64,000 bases of DNA, taken from positions 62,001 to 126,000 of the forward strand of contig NZ_JAAXPF010000001.1 in NCBI RefSeq assembly GCF_012396315.1, given 5' to 3'. This DNA comes from Corynebacterium mucifaciens (GTDB lineage: Bacteria; Actinomycetota; Actinomycetes; Mycobacteriales; Mycobacteriaceae). Positions 17,224-27,759 of the stretch are shown here, piece after piece. Made by a program: the position numbers and the translations under genes. The stretch's first letter is position 1, and each line of letters starts with the position of its first letter. The notes below the pieces were generated by a model. It did no database searches. It worked only from the letters and a program-made list of their open reading frames with translations, and had not been told where the DNA came from.

Positions 17224-18059
17224 TGAGCAAAAAGAAACCGCGTCCCACGCCAGTGCCCGCCGAGCCGATCCCGGGCCTCGTCGATGCGCATACGCACCTC
17301 GCCTCCTGCGGTGCGCGCACGCAGGAAGAGATCGATGCCGTTGTGGGCAGAGCTGTGGTCGCCGGCGTGGAGCGCATTTGCACCGTCGGTGACGGGTTGG
17401 AGGAAGCCAAGCTTGCGCTTGAGGCCGCGCACCTGCATGACCGTGTCTTTGCCGCGTGCGCGATCCATCCGACGCGGGCCCATGAGCTGGGCAGCGACGC
17501 TCGCGCGGAACTCACCCGCATGGCAGCGGATACGCGCTGCGTGGCGGTGGGGGAGACCGGCATCGACACGTACTGGCTCACGCACGACGCGGACACCACC
17601 GCGCCACTTGAGGTGCAGGAGGAAGCGTTTCGCTGGCACATCGACCTGGCGGTGGAATCGGGCAAGGCGCTGATGATCCACAACCGCGAGGGCGACGCCG
17701 AGGTCATGCGCATTCTCGACGACGCTCCGCGCCCGAAGCACGTGATCCTGCACTGCTTTTCTTCGCCCCTGGACGTGGCGCGGGAGGCGATCGAGCGCGG
17801 CTACGTGCTCAGCTTCGCCGGCAATGTCACGTTCAAGCGTAATGAGGAGCTGCGCGCTGCAGCGGCGCTCGCGCCGGTGGGGCAGCTGCTGGTAGAAACC
17901 GATGCGCCGTTCATGACGCCGGAGCCGTTCCGCGGGGCGAAGAACGAGCCGGCATTGATCGGGCACACCGCCAAGGTGGTCGCCGAAGCTCGCGGAATGG
18001 ACGTGGCAGATGTTGCGCGTGAGGTGGCCGAGACGTTCTCCCGCGTCTACGGGGTGTGA
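17223..18059 (+). CDS. tatD: TatD-family metal-dependent deoxyribonuclease
   Basis: 278 residues, TIM-barrel hydrolase. Metal ligands: H-x-H in GLVDAHTHLAS, Glu in AVGETGID, His in MIHNREGDAEV, His in ILHCFSSPLD, and Asp in LVETDAPFM. The GVERICTVGDGLEEAK segment is typical. TatD proteins are 3'-5' exonucleases in DNA repair or quality control. ATG 17223 is set by the TAGGGT spacing. It lies before rpf2, as in related genomes. Confidence 0.94.
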   Translation: MSKKKPRPTPVPAEPIPGLVDAHTHLASCGARTQEEIDAVVGRAVVAGVERICTVGDGLEEAKLALEAAHLHDRVFAACAIHPTRAHELGSDARAELTRMAADTRCVAVGETGIDTYWLTHDADTTAPLEVQEEAFRWHIDLAVESGKALMIHNREGDAEVMRILDDAPRPKHVILHCFSSPLDVAREAIERGYVLSFAGNVTFKRNEELRAAAALAPVGQLLVETDAPFMTPEPFRGAKNEPALIGHTAKVVAEARGMDVADVAREVAETFSRVYGV

Positions 18060-18079
18060 GCTGGGCGGGAAACGCTTGA

Positions 18080-19339
<1,260 letters not shown>

Positions 19340-20194
19340 ATGGGCCGGTCAAGGCTCCTCGGTCCCGCGGAAATCCGCGAGCTTGCGGCAGAGCTGGACG
19401 TCACGCCGACGAAGAAGCTGGGGCAGAACTTTCTGCACGACCCCAACACCGTGCGCCGCATCGTCGCCGCTGCGGACGTCTCTCCGGACGACCACGTCGT
19501 CGAGGTGGGCCCCGGGCTCGGTTCCCTCACCCTGGGGCTGGTGGACACCGTGGCGAGCGTGACCGCGCTGGAGATCGACCCACGTTTGGCCGAACGCCTA
19601 CCCGCCACTGTCAGCGAGTTCGCGCCGGAATTCGCTGGGCGCCTCACCGTCATCAACACCGACGCGTTGCAGGTCACCCGCGACGACTTTGTGGAAGCGC
19701 CAACCGCGCTGGTGGCCAACCTGCCCTACAACGTCTCGGTGCCGGTGCTGCTGCATTTGTTGGCGGAGCTGCCGTCGATACGCAGGGTGCTGGTGATGGT
19801 GCAGAAGGAAGTTGCGGACCGCCTCGCCGCGCAGCCCGGGTCGAAGATCTACGGGGTGCCCAGCGTCAAGGCCGCGTTCTATGGCGACGTCTCGCGAGCG
19901 GGCACGATTGGCAAACACGTGTTTTGGCCGGCGCCGAACATCGAGTCGGGGCTCGTGCGCATCGACGTCGCACCCGATGCACCCCGCGACCTGCGCGAGA
20001 CCGTCTTTCCGTTGGTCGACGCCGCCTTCGCGCAGCGCCGCAAAACGCTGCGCTCGACGTTGTCGGGCGTATACGGCTCCGCTGCGACCGCCGAGGCGGC
20101 CCTGCGCGAGGCCGGCATCGACCCGGGGCTGCGCGGCGAGAAGCTCACCGTGGACGACTTCGTCCGACTTGGAGAGGCGCGCCATGCCGCGTGA
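19340..20194 (+). CDS. rsmA: 16S rRNA dimethyladenosine transferase RsmA (KsgA)
   Basis: 284 residues. Dimethylates two adjacent adenines in the 3' hairpin of 16S rRNA. Motifs: [20 protein letters not shown]-binding [25 protein letters not shown], and the catalytic NLPYN ([13 protein letters not shown]). It starts at the ATG immediately after the rpf2 TAG, so the two are co-translated, and overlaps ispE by 11 bases. The rpf2-ksgA-ispE order is typical of corynebacteria and mycobacteria. Confidence 0.97.
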   Translation: MGRSRLLGPAEIRELAAELDVTPTKKLGQNFLHDPNTVRRIVAAADVSPDDHVVEVGPGLGSLTLGLVDTVASVTALEIDPRLAERLPATVSEFAPEFAGRLTVINTDALQVTRDDFVEAPTALVANLPYNVSVPVLLHLLAELPSIRRVLVMVQKEVADRLAAQPGSKIYGVPSVKAAFYGDVSRAGTIGKHVFWPAPNIESGLVRIDVAPDAPRDLRETVFPLVDAAFAQRRKTLRSTLSGVYGSAATAEAALREAGIDPGLRGEKLTVDDFVRLGEARHAA

Positions 20195-21131
20195 GATTGC
20201 CGCGTCCGCCCCGGGCAAGGTGAACCTGCACCTCGGCGTGGGGGAGGCCCGCGCTGACGGCTACCACGACCTAGTCAGCGTCTTCCACGCCGTGGACCGG
20301 CGTGAGGTGGTGCGGCTGCGCATCGACGGCGATCCCGTAGACGGGCCGGTAGTGGCCTCCATGCGCACCACGTTTTTCGTGGACCAGCCGGACGAGGACA
20401 TCGACGGGCCGGGCAACCTCGCGTGGCGGGCCGTTGAGGCGGTGGTCGCGCGCGCCGGTGTGGCCGTGCCCCGCGTGCACATCGAGGTGGACAAGCACGT
20501 CTTCGTCGCGGGAGGGATGGCTGGCGGTTCCGCGGATGCGGCAGCCGCGCTCGTCGCCACGAACGCGCTGGTGGCAGAGTACGGCGACCCGCTGCCCACC
20601 GAGGCGCTCCGCGACCTCGCCGCGCAGCTCGGCGCCGACGTGCCGTTTTCGCTCATGGGCGGCACCGCGCTCGGTACCGGCCGCGGCGACGAGCTGGTGG
20701 AGATGCTGTCCCGCGGCCGCCTGCACTGGGTGTTTGTGAACCCCAAGATCGGCATCCCCACTGGCAGGGCGTTCTCGCTTCTCGACGACCTCCGGCACGG
20801 CGACCCCGCCCTTGTCCCGCACCTCAACCCGACGGCGCTCTCCCAGGCACTCACGTCCGGCGACACCTCACGGGTGGCGGCCGCGCTGCACAACGACCTC
20901 GAGCCGGCCGCCGTGACCATGCGCCCGGTGCTCAAACGCGTCTTAGAGGCAGCAGGGCAGGCGGGCCGCCGCGCGCTGGTCTCCGGCTCCGGTCCCACCG
21001 TGGCCGTGCTGTGCGACAACGCCGACGCCGCCCACGCCGCCGCCGGCCAGTTGGCGGAGCAGTTCGACGGCTACGAGGTGTTCGTCGCCGAAGGGCCGGA
21101 CCGCGGGGCTGTCGTCGAACATGTGAGCTAA
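20184..21131 (+). CDS. ispE: 4-diphosphocytidyl-2-C-methyl-D-erythritol kinase
   Basis: 315 residues, GHMP kinase. Phosphorylates CDP-ME in the MEP isoprenoid pathway. Motifs: [24 protein letters not shown] at the N-terminus, ATP-binding [37 protein letters not shown], and the third GHMP motif [16 protein letters not shown] 20184 overlaps the ksgA end, with GGAGAGG just upstream. Earlier in-frame ATGs lie inside ksgA. Confidence 0.97.
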   Translation: MPREIAASAPGKVNLHLGVGEARADGYHDLVSVFHAVDRREVVRLRIDGDPVDGPVVASMRTTFFVDQPDEDIDGPGNLAWRAVEAVVARAGVAVPRVHIEVDKHVFVAGGMAGGSADAAAALVATNALVAEYGDPLPTEALRDLAAQLGADVPFSLMGGTALGTGRGDELVEMLSRGRLHWVFVNPKIGIPTGRAFSLLDDLRHGDPALVPHLNPTALSQALTSGDTSRVAAALHNDLEPAAVTMRPVLKRVLEAAGQAGRRALVSGSGPTVAVLCDNADAAHAAAGQLAEQFDGYEVFVAEGPDRGAVVEHVS

Positions 21132-21160
21132 TTCCGCGGCCCATGCGTCGACGCGCGCTG

Positions 21161-21166
21161 TAGCGT
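21161..21166 (+). promoter_or_regulatory. -10 hexamer of the exonuclease-domain gene
   Basis: TAGCGT lies seven bases before ATG 21174. It overlaps the alternative GTG at 21165, which argues for the ATG. Confidence 0.5.
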
Positions 21167-21173
21167 GCCGGGC

Positions 21174-22274
21174 ATGCCGCTTATCGACGCCACACGCAAC
21201 TACCTCGACGGCAACACCTCCAGCGTGGAGACTCGCCTGGGCGATTTCGCCGCTGCCGGCCCGCCCACCGTGAAAGGGCGGCCGATCTGGGAGCACCTAC
21301 CCCGGGTGAGCCAGCTCAAGCGCGACGGCCAGCCGAGGGCCGCGCTCGCGTTGGCGGAAACCCTCATGGTGGCCATGCAGGACGCCTCGCGCCAGGACCC
21401 GGCGTGGGCGTTGGATCTCTACGTCGCCGAGGTGGCGGCGCTCCACAGCGCGCTGGGCCAGTACGCCGCGTGTGCCGACGTCATCCGCGGCTGGATCGCG
21501 TCCGCGCCGCGAGCCCGCCACGCGGACGCCCGGGTGAACCTGGAAAAGCGGCTGGCCAAGGCGCAAGAGCGCAACGCCCGCCGCGAGGGGCGCGACCCTG
21601 CACCGCACAAGGCCGCGTGGCAGGCCAAGGTGGCCGAAGAAAAGGCGCTGCCCACCACACCGCGCGCGGAGCTGACCGGAAAATCACGGGCGCCGAAGAA
21701 GGTGGCGGCGGCGAAGTGGATACCGTCGAGAAGCGAGCTGCTCCAAGACGAGTTCGTCGCGGTCGACTTCGAAACCGCCAACCGACTCTCCGGCGCCTCG
21801 GCGTGTCAGGTGGCGCTGGTGAAGGTCGCCGGCGGGGAAGTGGTGGACCAGCTGTGCACGTACCTGCGCCCGCCCGAGGAGTACATCCGGTTCGAATTCA
21901 GCCACATCCACGGCATTTATCGCGGCGACATCGAGGACGCACCCTCCTGGTTCGACATCGCCGACGAGATCGTGCGTTTCGTCGGCGGCGCGCCTGTCTA
22001 CGCGCACAACGCCACCTTCGACGCGTCGGTGTGGCGGGGGCTGGACCGTTACTACTTCACCGGCACGTACCCGGAGCGGTTTTACTGCACCTGCCGCATG
22101 GCGAGGCGCCTGCTGCCGCACCTGGCAGACCACCGCCTGCCCACCGTCGCGGAGTATTGCGCGCCGGGGTTTGCGTTGGAGCATCACCGGGCGGACTCGG
22201 ACGCGTTGGCGTGCGCGCACATCGTCGCACAGCTGCAGCGCAGCCGAGGACTGCACGCGTTGCTCCCCGCGTAA
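21174..22274 (+). CDS. DEDDh exonuclease-domain protein with N-terminal helical region
   Basis: 366 residues. The N-terminal half (about 1-190) is helical, Ala/Arg-rich and of unknown fold. The C-terminal half is a 3'-5' exonuclease domain like the DNA polymerase III epsilon subunit: FVAVDFETAN (metal-binding D and E), SHIHGIY, VYAHNATFDASV, and the HHRADSDALA end with the catalytic His and last Asp. Start chosen from the -10 spacing. It lies between ispE and uup. Probably trims DNA or RNA ends; a BRCT domain seen in some relatives is absent. Confidence 0.85.
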   Translation: MPLIDATRNYLDGNTSSVETRLGDFAAAGPPTVKGRPIWEHLPRVSQLKRDGQPRAALALAETLMVAMQDASRQDPAWALDLYVAEVAALHSALGQYAACADVIRGWIASAPRARHADARVNLEKRLAKAQERNARREGRDPAPHKAAWQAKVAEEKALPTTPRAELTGKSRAPKKVAAAKWIPSRSELLQDEFVAVDFETANRLSGASACQVALVKVAGGEVVDQLCTYLRPPEEYIRFEFSHIHGIYRGDIEDAPSWFDIADEIVRFVGGAPVYAHNATFDASVWRGLDRYYFTGTYPERFYCTCRMARRLLPHLADHRLPTVAEYCAPGFALEHHRADSDALACAHIVAQLQRSRGLHALLPA

Positions 22275-22288
22275 ACTACACACCCAAT

Positions 22289-24079
22289 ATGGCTAACCTG
22301 ATCAACCTGGAAAACGTCTCGAAGACTTGGGGGCTGAAAACGCTGCTGGACGGCGTCTCGCTCGGTGTGCAGACGGGCGAGCGCATCGGCATCGTCGGCG
22401 TCAACGGCGGTGGCAAGACCACGCTGCTCGAGGTGCTTACCGGCATCGAGCCGCCGGACAGCGGCCGCGTCTCGCACACCTCTGACCTGCGCATGGCGGT
22501 GGTCACGCAGCGCTTTTCGCTTGACGACGCCCTGACGGTGGGCCAAGCCGTCGTCGAGCCGCTGGGCCTACAGACCTTCGAATGGGCATCCAACGCCAAG
22601 GTGCGCGAGGTGCTGCAGGGCACCGGCGTGGCTGAGCTGGGCCTTGACACCCCAGTGGGGCAGTTGTCCGGCGGTGAGCGCCGGCGCGTCAACCTCGCCG
22701 CGGCGCTTGTCCAGGACCTCGACCTCGTGGTGCTGGACGAGCCGACGAACCACCTCGACGTGGAGGGCGTGCAGTGGCTCGCGGACCACCTGCTGTCGCG
22801 CAAGGTCGCCGTCGTGGTGGTCACGCACGACCGCTGGTTCTTAGACACCGTGGCCACGCTGACCTGGGAGGTTCACGACGGGACGGTGGACGTCTACGAA
22901 GGCGGCTACAACGACTGGACCTTCGCGCGCGCCGAGCGGGCTCGCCAGGCCGACGCGATCGAACAACGCCGCCAAAACCTCGCCCGCAAGGAGCTGGCCT
23001 GGCTGCGCCGCGGCGCGCCCGCCCGCACCTCCAAGCCGCGCTACCGCATCGAAGCGGCGGAAGCGCTGATCAAAGACGTGCCGCCGCCGCGCGACACCGT
23101 GGAACTCATGGCGTTTTCCAAGCAGCGGCAGGGACGCGTAGTCATCGAGCTCGAGGACGCGCGCATCGACGCCCCCGACGGGCGCACGCTCGTCGACCGC
23201 CTCACCTGGCGGCTCGCCCCGGGCGAGCGCATCGGCCTGGTCGGCGTGAACGGCTCCGGCAAAACCACGCTGCTGCGCACCCTGGCAGGGGAGTACCCGC
23301 TCGCAGCCGGCAAGCGGATCGAGGGGCAGACCACCCGCATTGGCTGGCTGCGCCAAGAGCTCGACGATCTTGACCCGGAGCGCCGCGTCATCGACGCCAT
23401 CGAGGACGTGGCCACCTACATCTCGTTCGGCAAAGGCGAGCTGTCCGCCTCGCAGCTGGCGGAGCGGCTCGGATTTTCCCCCAAGCGGCAGCGCACCCCG
23501 GTGCGGGACCTCTCCGGCGGCGAGCGGCGGCGCCTGCAGCTCACACGCGTGCTCATGGCCGAGCCGAACGTGCTGCTTCTCGACGAGCCGACCAACGACT
23601 TAGACATCGATACCCTCCAGGAGCTGGAGAACCTCCTGGACTCCTGGCCGGGCACCCTCGTGGTGATCTCGCACGACCGCTACCTCATCGAGCGCATCGC
23701 CGATTCCACCTATGCCCTGTTCGGCGACGGCGAACTGACCAACCTCCCCGGCGGCATCCAGCAGTACCTGGATACCCGCGCCGCGCAGGCCCGGAGCGCC
23801 GGGACGCTGGATCTGGGCGAGGGGAAACCGGAGGTCGTCGAGAAGCAGTTGAGCTCCCAGGAGGAGCGCGAACTGCGCAAGAAGATGAACGCGCTGGAGC
23901 GAAAGATTGCCAAGGAAGACGAGCGGGCCGCGGCGCTGGAAGCCGACATTGCCGAGCTGAGCGAGACCGGCGACTTCGACGCCATCGGCACCAAGACCAA
24001 GGAACTCACCGCTGTGAAAGACGCCCGCGAAGCGCTTGAGCTGGAGTGGCTTGAGCTGGGGGAGACGCTGGAAGGCTAA
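22289..24079 (+). CDS. uup: ABC-F family ATPase (Uup/EttA-like)
   Basis: 596 residues, no membrane segment. Two ABC domains: the first has Walker A GVNGGGKTT, signature LSGGERRRV and Walker B LVVLDEPTNHLD. The second has GVNGSGKTT, LSGGERRRL and VLLLDEPTNDLD. A basic linker (ARKELAWLRRGAPARTSKPRYR) lies between them, and a coiled-coil C-terminus follows (about residues 525-596). ABC-F proteins act on ribosomes or, for Uup, in DNA-related functions. The C-terminal coiled coil favours Uup. It starts 14 bases after the exonuclease gene. Confidence 0.92.
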   Translation: MANLINLENVSKTWGLKTLLDGVSLGVQTGERIGIVGVNGGGKTTLLEVLTGIEPPDSGRVSHTSDLRMAVVTQRFSLDDALTVGQAVVEPLGLQTFEWASNAKVREVLQGTGVAELGLDTPVGQLSGGERRRVNLAAALVQDLDLVVLDEPTNHLDVEGVQWLADHLLSRKVAVVVVTHDRWFLDTVATLTWEVHDGTVDVYEGGYNDWTFARAERARQADAIEQRRQNLARKELAWLRRGAPARTSKPRYRIEAAEALIKDVPPPRDTVELMAFSKQRQGRVVIELEDARIDAPDGRTLVDRLTWRLAPGERIGLVGVNGSGKTTLLRTLAGEYPLAAGKRIEGQTTRIGWLRQELDDLDPERRVIDAIEDVATYISFGKGELSASQLAERLGFSPKRQRTPVRDLSGGERRRLQLTRVLMAEPNVLLLDEPTNDLDIDTLQELENLLDSWPGTLVVISHDRYLIERIADSTYALFGDGELTNLPGGIQQYLDTRAAQARSAGTLDLGEGKPEVVEKQLSSQEERELRKKMNALERKIAKEDERAAALEADIAELSETGDFDAIGTKTKELTAVKDAREALELEWLELGETLEG

Positions 24080-24086
24080 CCCGGCG

Positions 24087-24092
24087 TAGGGT
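24087..24092 (+). promoter_or_regulatory. -10 hexamer of the ABM monooxygenase gene
   Basis: TAGGGT lies seven bases before GTG 24100 and overlaps the alternative GTG at 24091, which supports the shorter start. Confidence 0.5.
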
Positions 24093-24099
24093 GGGGCGC

Positions 24100-24423
24100 G
24101 TGATTTTGATCAACGTGCGATTCAAGCCCCTGCCCGAGAACGTGGAGAACTTCCGCGAGCTGGTGAAGGACTTCACCGACGCCTCCCGCGCCGAGGAGGG
24201 CAATATCTTCTTCGACTGGTACCGCAACGAGGACAACCCCGACGAGTACCTGCTCATCGAGGCCTTCCAGGACGACGCCGCCGAGGCCCACGTCAACTCC
24301 GACCACTTCAAGGCGGCGCAGGAGTTCTTCCCCACGATTCTCAAGGAGACCCCCACCATCATCAACACCCTCATCGAGGGCAAGACGGAGTGGGACGAGA
24401 TGGCGGAGTTCAAGGTCTCCTAG
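24100..24423 (+). CDS. Antibiotic biosynthesis monooxygenase (ABM) domain protein
   Basis: 107 residues, a single ABM ferredoxin-like domain: ILINVRFKPLPENVENFREL, then EEGNIFFDWYRNEDNPDEYLLIEAF, and AHVNSDHFKAAQEFF. These small proteins are often quinol or heme-linked monooxygenases such as YgiN, usually dimers. No cofactor motif can be seen. It stands alone between uup and the NRAMP-like gene. Putative quinol monooxygenase. Confidence 0.85.
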   Translation: MILINVRFKPLPENVENFRELVKDFTDASRAEEGNIFFDWYRNEDNPDEYLLIEAFQDDAAEAHVNSDHFKAAQEFFPTILKETPTIINTLIEGKTEWDEMAEFKVS

Positions 24424-24461
24424 GGGTAACCCGGGTGGGGCGAATTGTCTGCTGGGACGCA

Positions 24462-24488
24462 GTGATGCCTTAGTATCTCCCACATCAC
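24462..24488 (+). promoter_or_regulatory. Promoter with inverted repeat before the NRAMP-like gene
   Basis: TAGTAT (24471-24476), a good -10, is flanked by GTGATG (24462-24467) and CATCAC (24483-24488). The inverted repeat straddles the -10, as expected for a repressor site. Inference. Confidence 0.4.
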
Positions 24489-24516
24489 ATTTCCCGTCTT
24501 TGAAAGGGGTGTCCCA

Positions 24517-25773
24517 GTGACCGCTCCAGATCCCACCCTCGGCGGTGCAACCGCAGCCGACGCGACCGCGAAACCGCCGGCTGCGGCCCGGGGCATCGGC
24601 CCCATGGTCGGCGCCATCTTCCTCATGGCGACATCCGCCATCGGCCCCGGCTTCCTCACCCAGACGTCCGTGTTTACGGCCCAGATGGGGGCGGCGTTCG
24701 CGTTCGCGATCTTGCTGTCGATTCTGGTGGACATCGTCATCCAGCTCAACGTGTGGCGCATCCTCGGCGTGTCCGGTCTGCGCGCGAGCGAGCTGGCCAA
24801 CTCTGTGCTGCCCGGCCTCGGCTGGGTGCTGGCCGTTCTCGTGGGTATCGGCGGGCTGGTGTTTAACATCGGCAACATCGCCGGCACCGGTCTCGGTGTG
24901 CAAGCGTTGACGGACGGCGCGGTCGACCCGAAAGTCGGCGGCGCTATCTCCGCGCTCATCGCGATCGTGGTGTTCCTGTGGAAGCGCGCGGGCGCGGCCC
25001 TCGACGTCATCGTCGGCATCCTTGGCGCGTTGATGATTCTGCTCATGCTGTACGTGGCTATCTCGTCGAACCCGCCCGTGGCGGATGCCCTGCGTCAATC
25101 CGTCGCGCCGGAAGCGGTGGATTTCAAGGTCATCACCACGCTCATCGGCGGCTCCATCGGCGGCTACATCGTCTTCGCCGGCGTGCACCGTCTCATCGAC
25201 GCCGGCCACACCGGGCCGGAGAACATGGACTACATCTCCCGCTCCGCGGTCACCGGCATCATCGTCACCGGGATCATGCGCGTACTGCTGTTCCTCGCGG
25301 TGCTCGGCGTGGTCACGACCGGTGTCGCCCTGTCCAAGGACAACACCGCCGCCGACGTCTTCTACCACGCCGCCGGCGACTTCGGCCGCCGCGCGTTCGG
25401 CCTGGTGCTGTGGGCGGCGGGCTTGTCCTCGGTGATCGGAGCGTCGTTCACCTCGATCTCGTTTCTGACCAAGCAGGGCTTCGACCCGAAAAAGCGCGGC
25501 TGGCTCACCGTCGGCTTTATCGTGATCTCCACGGTGATTTACCTGTTCGTGGGTTCCGCTCCGCAAAAGCTGCTCATCTTCGCCGGCGCGTTCAACGGCC
25601 TGATCCTGCCGATCGGGTTCGCCGTCGTCTTGTTCGTGGGCTTCTTCCGCCGCGACCTGTTGCACGGCTACAAGCCGCCGATGTGGATGCTCGTGCTCGG
25701 CGCCGTCACGCTTGTCGGATGCGCGTGGATGGGCTGGAGCTCTATCGCAACGCTACCGAAGCTGTGGGCATAG
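24517..25773 (+). CDS. NRAMP-like transporter (YcsG type)
   Basis: 418 residues, about 11 membrane helices. The fold pattern is NRAMP-like ([21 protein letters not shown] in TM1), but TM1 lacks the DPGN metal-binding motif and TM6 has [13 protein letters not shown] instead of the MPH motif. It is therefore unlikely to be a classical manganese transporter. In Bacillus subtilis ycsG sits with ycsI and the 5-oxoprolinase genes, and here the next gene is ycsI-like. GTG start with GAAAGGGG upstream. Likely imports a small organic acid such as 5-oxoproline, or a modified metal; inferred. Confidence 0.85.
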   Translation: MTAPDPTLGGATAADATAKPPAAARGIGPMVGAIFLMATSAIGPGFLTQTSVFTAQMGAAFAFAILLSILVDIVIQLNVWRILGVSGLRASELANSVLPGLGWVLAVLVGIGGLVFNIGNIAGTGLGVQALTDGAVDPKVGGAISALIAIVVFLWKRAGAALDVIVGILGALMILLMLYVAISSNPPVADALRQSVAPEAVDFKVITTLIGGSIGGYIVFAGVHRLIDAGHTGPENMDYISRSAVTGIIVTGIMRVLLFLAVLGVVTTGVALSKDNTAADVFYHAAGDFGRRAFGLVLWAAGLSSVIGASFTSISFLTKQGFDPKKRGWLTVGFIVISTVIYLFVGSAPQKLLIFAGAFNGLILPIGFAVVLFVGFFRRDLLHGYKPPMWMLVLGAVTLVGCAWMGWSSIATLPKLWA

Positions 25774-25780
25774 GTTTGCC

Positions 25781-26563
25781 GTGCAGCCCGCTTCGATGAC
25801 GCCCGCGCAGGCCCGCGCGTTGTTCCGCACCACCGGCGCGGCGACGACGGCGGGCTTTTCCGCTGGCTACGCCCAAGCAAACCTGATCGCGCTGGACAAG
25901 CAGTACGCCTTCGACTTTCTCCTATTCGCCCAGCGCAACCCAAAGGCGTGCCCGCTGCTGGGGGTGCTGGAGCCGGGGCAGGTGTCCTCGCCGCTGCTCG
26001 CAGGCGGCGACATTCGCACCGACATCCCGTCCTACCGCATCTATGCGCAGGGCTCGCTTATCGACGAACCTTCGGACGCCGCCGCCTACTGGACCGACAA
26101 CACCGTCGCGTTCTTGATCGGCTGTTCCTTCACCTTCGAGCAGGCGCTTCTGGACAACGGCGTGCCAGTCGCCCACATCGACCAGGGCGTGAACGTGCCG
26201 ATGTACCTCACCAACATCGACTGCGAGCCCGCCGGCGCCTTCTCCGGGAAGATGGTGGTGTCCATGCGTCCCATCCCTGCCGGGTTGGTGGCGGACGCGG
26301 TGCGCATCACCTCCCGCTACCCGGCGGTGCACGGCGCGCCGGTGCATGTCGGCGAGCCGGGCCTGATCGGCATCGACGATCTGGGCGCGCCCGACTTCGG
26401 CGACGCCGTGGACATCCCGGACGGTACCGTCCCAGTGTTCTGGGCCTGCGGGGTCACCCCGCAGTCGATCGTGATGCACTCGAAACCCGACCTGGCCATC
26501 TGCCACTCGCCGGGAAAGATGCTGGTTACCGACGCGCGCGACCTGGTATATCAGGTGCCATGA
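25781..26563 (+). CDS. YcsI/DUF1445-family putative hydro-lyase
   Basis: 260 residues. Family features: [19 protein letters not shown] near the N-terminus, [35 protein letters not shown], then [16 protein letters not shown] and FWACGVTPQ. The C-terminal [10 protein letters not shown] ends the family pattern. Named hydro-lyase or D-glutamate cyclase-related; the reaction is not certain. It lies seven bases after the transporter gene. GTG 25781 was chosen; ATG 25796 is possible. Its TGA overlaps the next ATG. Confidence 0.9.
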   Translation: MQPASMTPAQARALFRTTGAATTAGFSAGYAQANLIALDKQYAFDFLLFAQRNPKACPLLGVLEPGQVSSPLLAGGDIRTDIPSYRIYAQGSLIDEPSDAAAYWTDNTVAFLIGCSFTFEQALLDNGVPVAHIDQGVNVPMYLTNIDCEPAGAFSGKMVVSMRPIPAGLVADAVRITSRYPAVHGAPVHVGEPGLIGIDDLGAPDFGDAVDIPDGTVPVFWACGVTPQSIVMHSKPDLAICHSPGKMLVTDARDLVYQVP

Positions 26564-27681
26564 CGCGCACGACGATTGCTCTCGTTCTCGCCGGGGGCCG
26601 CGGTTCCCGGCTCAGCCCGCTAACCGATCACCGCCCGAAACCCGCGGTGCCGCTCTTCGGAAGCTTTTCGCTTATCGACGTCACCTTGTCCAACCTTGCT
26701 CATTCCGGCCTGCGCAATGTGTGGATTGCCGAGCAGTACCTGCCGAACCACCTCAACCACCACCTCGCAGGAGGCAGACCGTGGGACCTGGACGGCACCC
26801 GCGACGGGCTACGTGTGCTGCCGCCGCGCGAGGGCGGCGAGGGCGACGGCTTTACCGAAGGCAACGGACATGCCCTCTACCAACACTTGGCGGAGGTGGA
26901 ACGCTATGGCGCGGACACCCTTGTGGTGTGCAGCGCGGATCACCTGTACCAGCTGGACTTCCGGGACGTGCTGGAACAGCACGATCGCCTCGGCAGCGAT
27001 CTGACGGTCGTGACCACTGAGGTAGCCGAGGATCCGTCGCGCTACGGCGTTGTCGCTTCCCACGGCGGGGAGGTGGTCGCATACGACTACAAGCCGGAGT
27101 CGCCGACGGGGTGTGTCGTGGCCACAGAGGTGTTCGTCTACTCCGTCGGCGCGTTGCGCAAGGCCTGCGACGCACTGGTCGACGCCGATTCGGATGGTGC
27201 AGATTTAGCCGATTACGGCGACACGATCGTTCCGTACATGGTGGAACATTGCCATGTGCATGAGTTCCGCATGGAGGGCTACTGGCGCGATTTGGGCACG
27301 ATTGACGCCTACTTCCAGGCGCACATGGAACTTATCGACGATCACGGCCTCGACATCTTCCGCACCGACTGGCCCTTGGTGACCAACTTGCACGCAGCAC
27401 CACCCGCCCGCGTGCATGCAAAAGCGGAGGTCCACGACAGCCTCCTGTGCCCCGGTGCGAACGTCTCCGGCAACGTCGAGCACAGCGTGATCGGCCCAGG
27501 TGTCGTTGTGGAGGCGGGAGCGACAGTTCGCCGCAGCATTCTCATCGGCGACGTCCGCGTGCTTGCCGGCGCGGTGCTGGAATCTGTCATCGCCGACCGT
27601 GGCGCGCACGTGCCGGAGGGTCGTACCGGAGCAACAAAACCCGGACCGGGCAACATCACCGTGCTTTCTGTGGATAACTAA
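26560..27681 (+). CDS. GlgC-like sugar nucleotidyltransferase
   Basis: 373 residues, with an N-terminal nucleotidyltransferase domain and a C-terminal left-handed beta-helix. The pyrophosphorylase signature is [27 protein letters not shown] (core [10 protein letters not shown]). Next come [29 protein letters not shown], and [11 protein letters not shown] with the metal Asp. The substrate stretch [14 protein letters not shown] matches GlgC. It is more divergent than a standard ADP-glucose pyrophosphorylase. The ATG overlaps the ycsI-like stop by four bases, so it is part of that operon, an unusual partner. Product unknown. Confidence 0.85.
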   Translation: MTRTTIALVLAGGRGSRLSPLTDHRPKPAVPLFGSFSLIDVTLSNLAHSGLRNVWIAEQYLPNHLNHHLAGGRPWDLDGTRDGLRVLPPREGGEGDGFTEGNGHALYQHLAEVERYGADTLVVCSADHLYQLDFRDVLEQHDRLGSDLTVVTTEVAEDPSRYGVVASHGGEVVAYDYKPESPTGCVVATEVFVYSVGALRKACDALVDADSDGADLADYGDTIVPYMVEHCHVHEFRMEGYWRDLGTIDAYFQAHMELIDDHGLDIFRTDWPLVTNLHAAPPARVHAKAEVHDSLLCPGANVSGNVEHSVIGPGVVVEAGATVRRSILIGDVRVLAGAVLESVIADRGAHVPEGRTGATKPGPGNITVLSVDN

Positions 27682-27709
27682 CGCCTGCTTGCCGACGACT
27701 TATCCACAG
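27668..27709. repeat. Inverted pair of perfect DnaA-box sequences
   Basis: TTATCCACA occurs on the plus strand at 27700-27708. Its complement TGTGGATAA lies at 27669-27677. With one more base pair each side they form a 10-bp stem (CTGTGGATAA/TTATCCACAG) with a 22-base loop. The left copy encodes the last codons of the GlgC-like gene. It may be a DnaA binding pair, a terminator, or a sequence linked to the DUF222/HNH gene that follows. Confidence 0.6.
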
Positions 27710-27746
27710 CTTTTGGCTCGGCCCTTGCGTGTGGGTTTTAGCTGTT

Positions 27747-27752
27747 TAATGT
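27747..27752 (+). promoter_or_regulatory. -10 hexamer of the DUF222/HNH gene
   Basis: TAATGT lies seven bases before ATG 27760, the leaderless spacing. Confidence 0.5.
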
Positions 27753-27759
27753 CGAGCGC

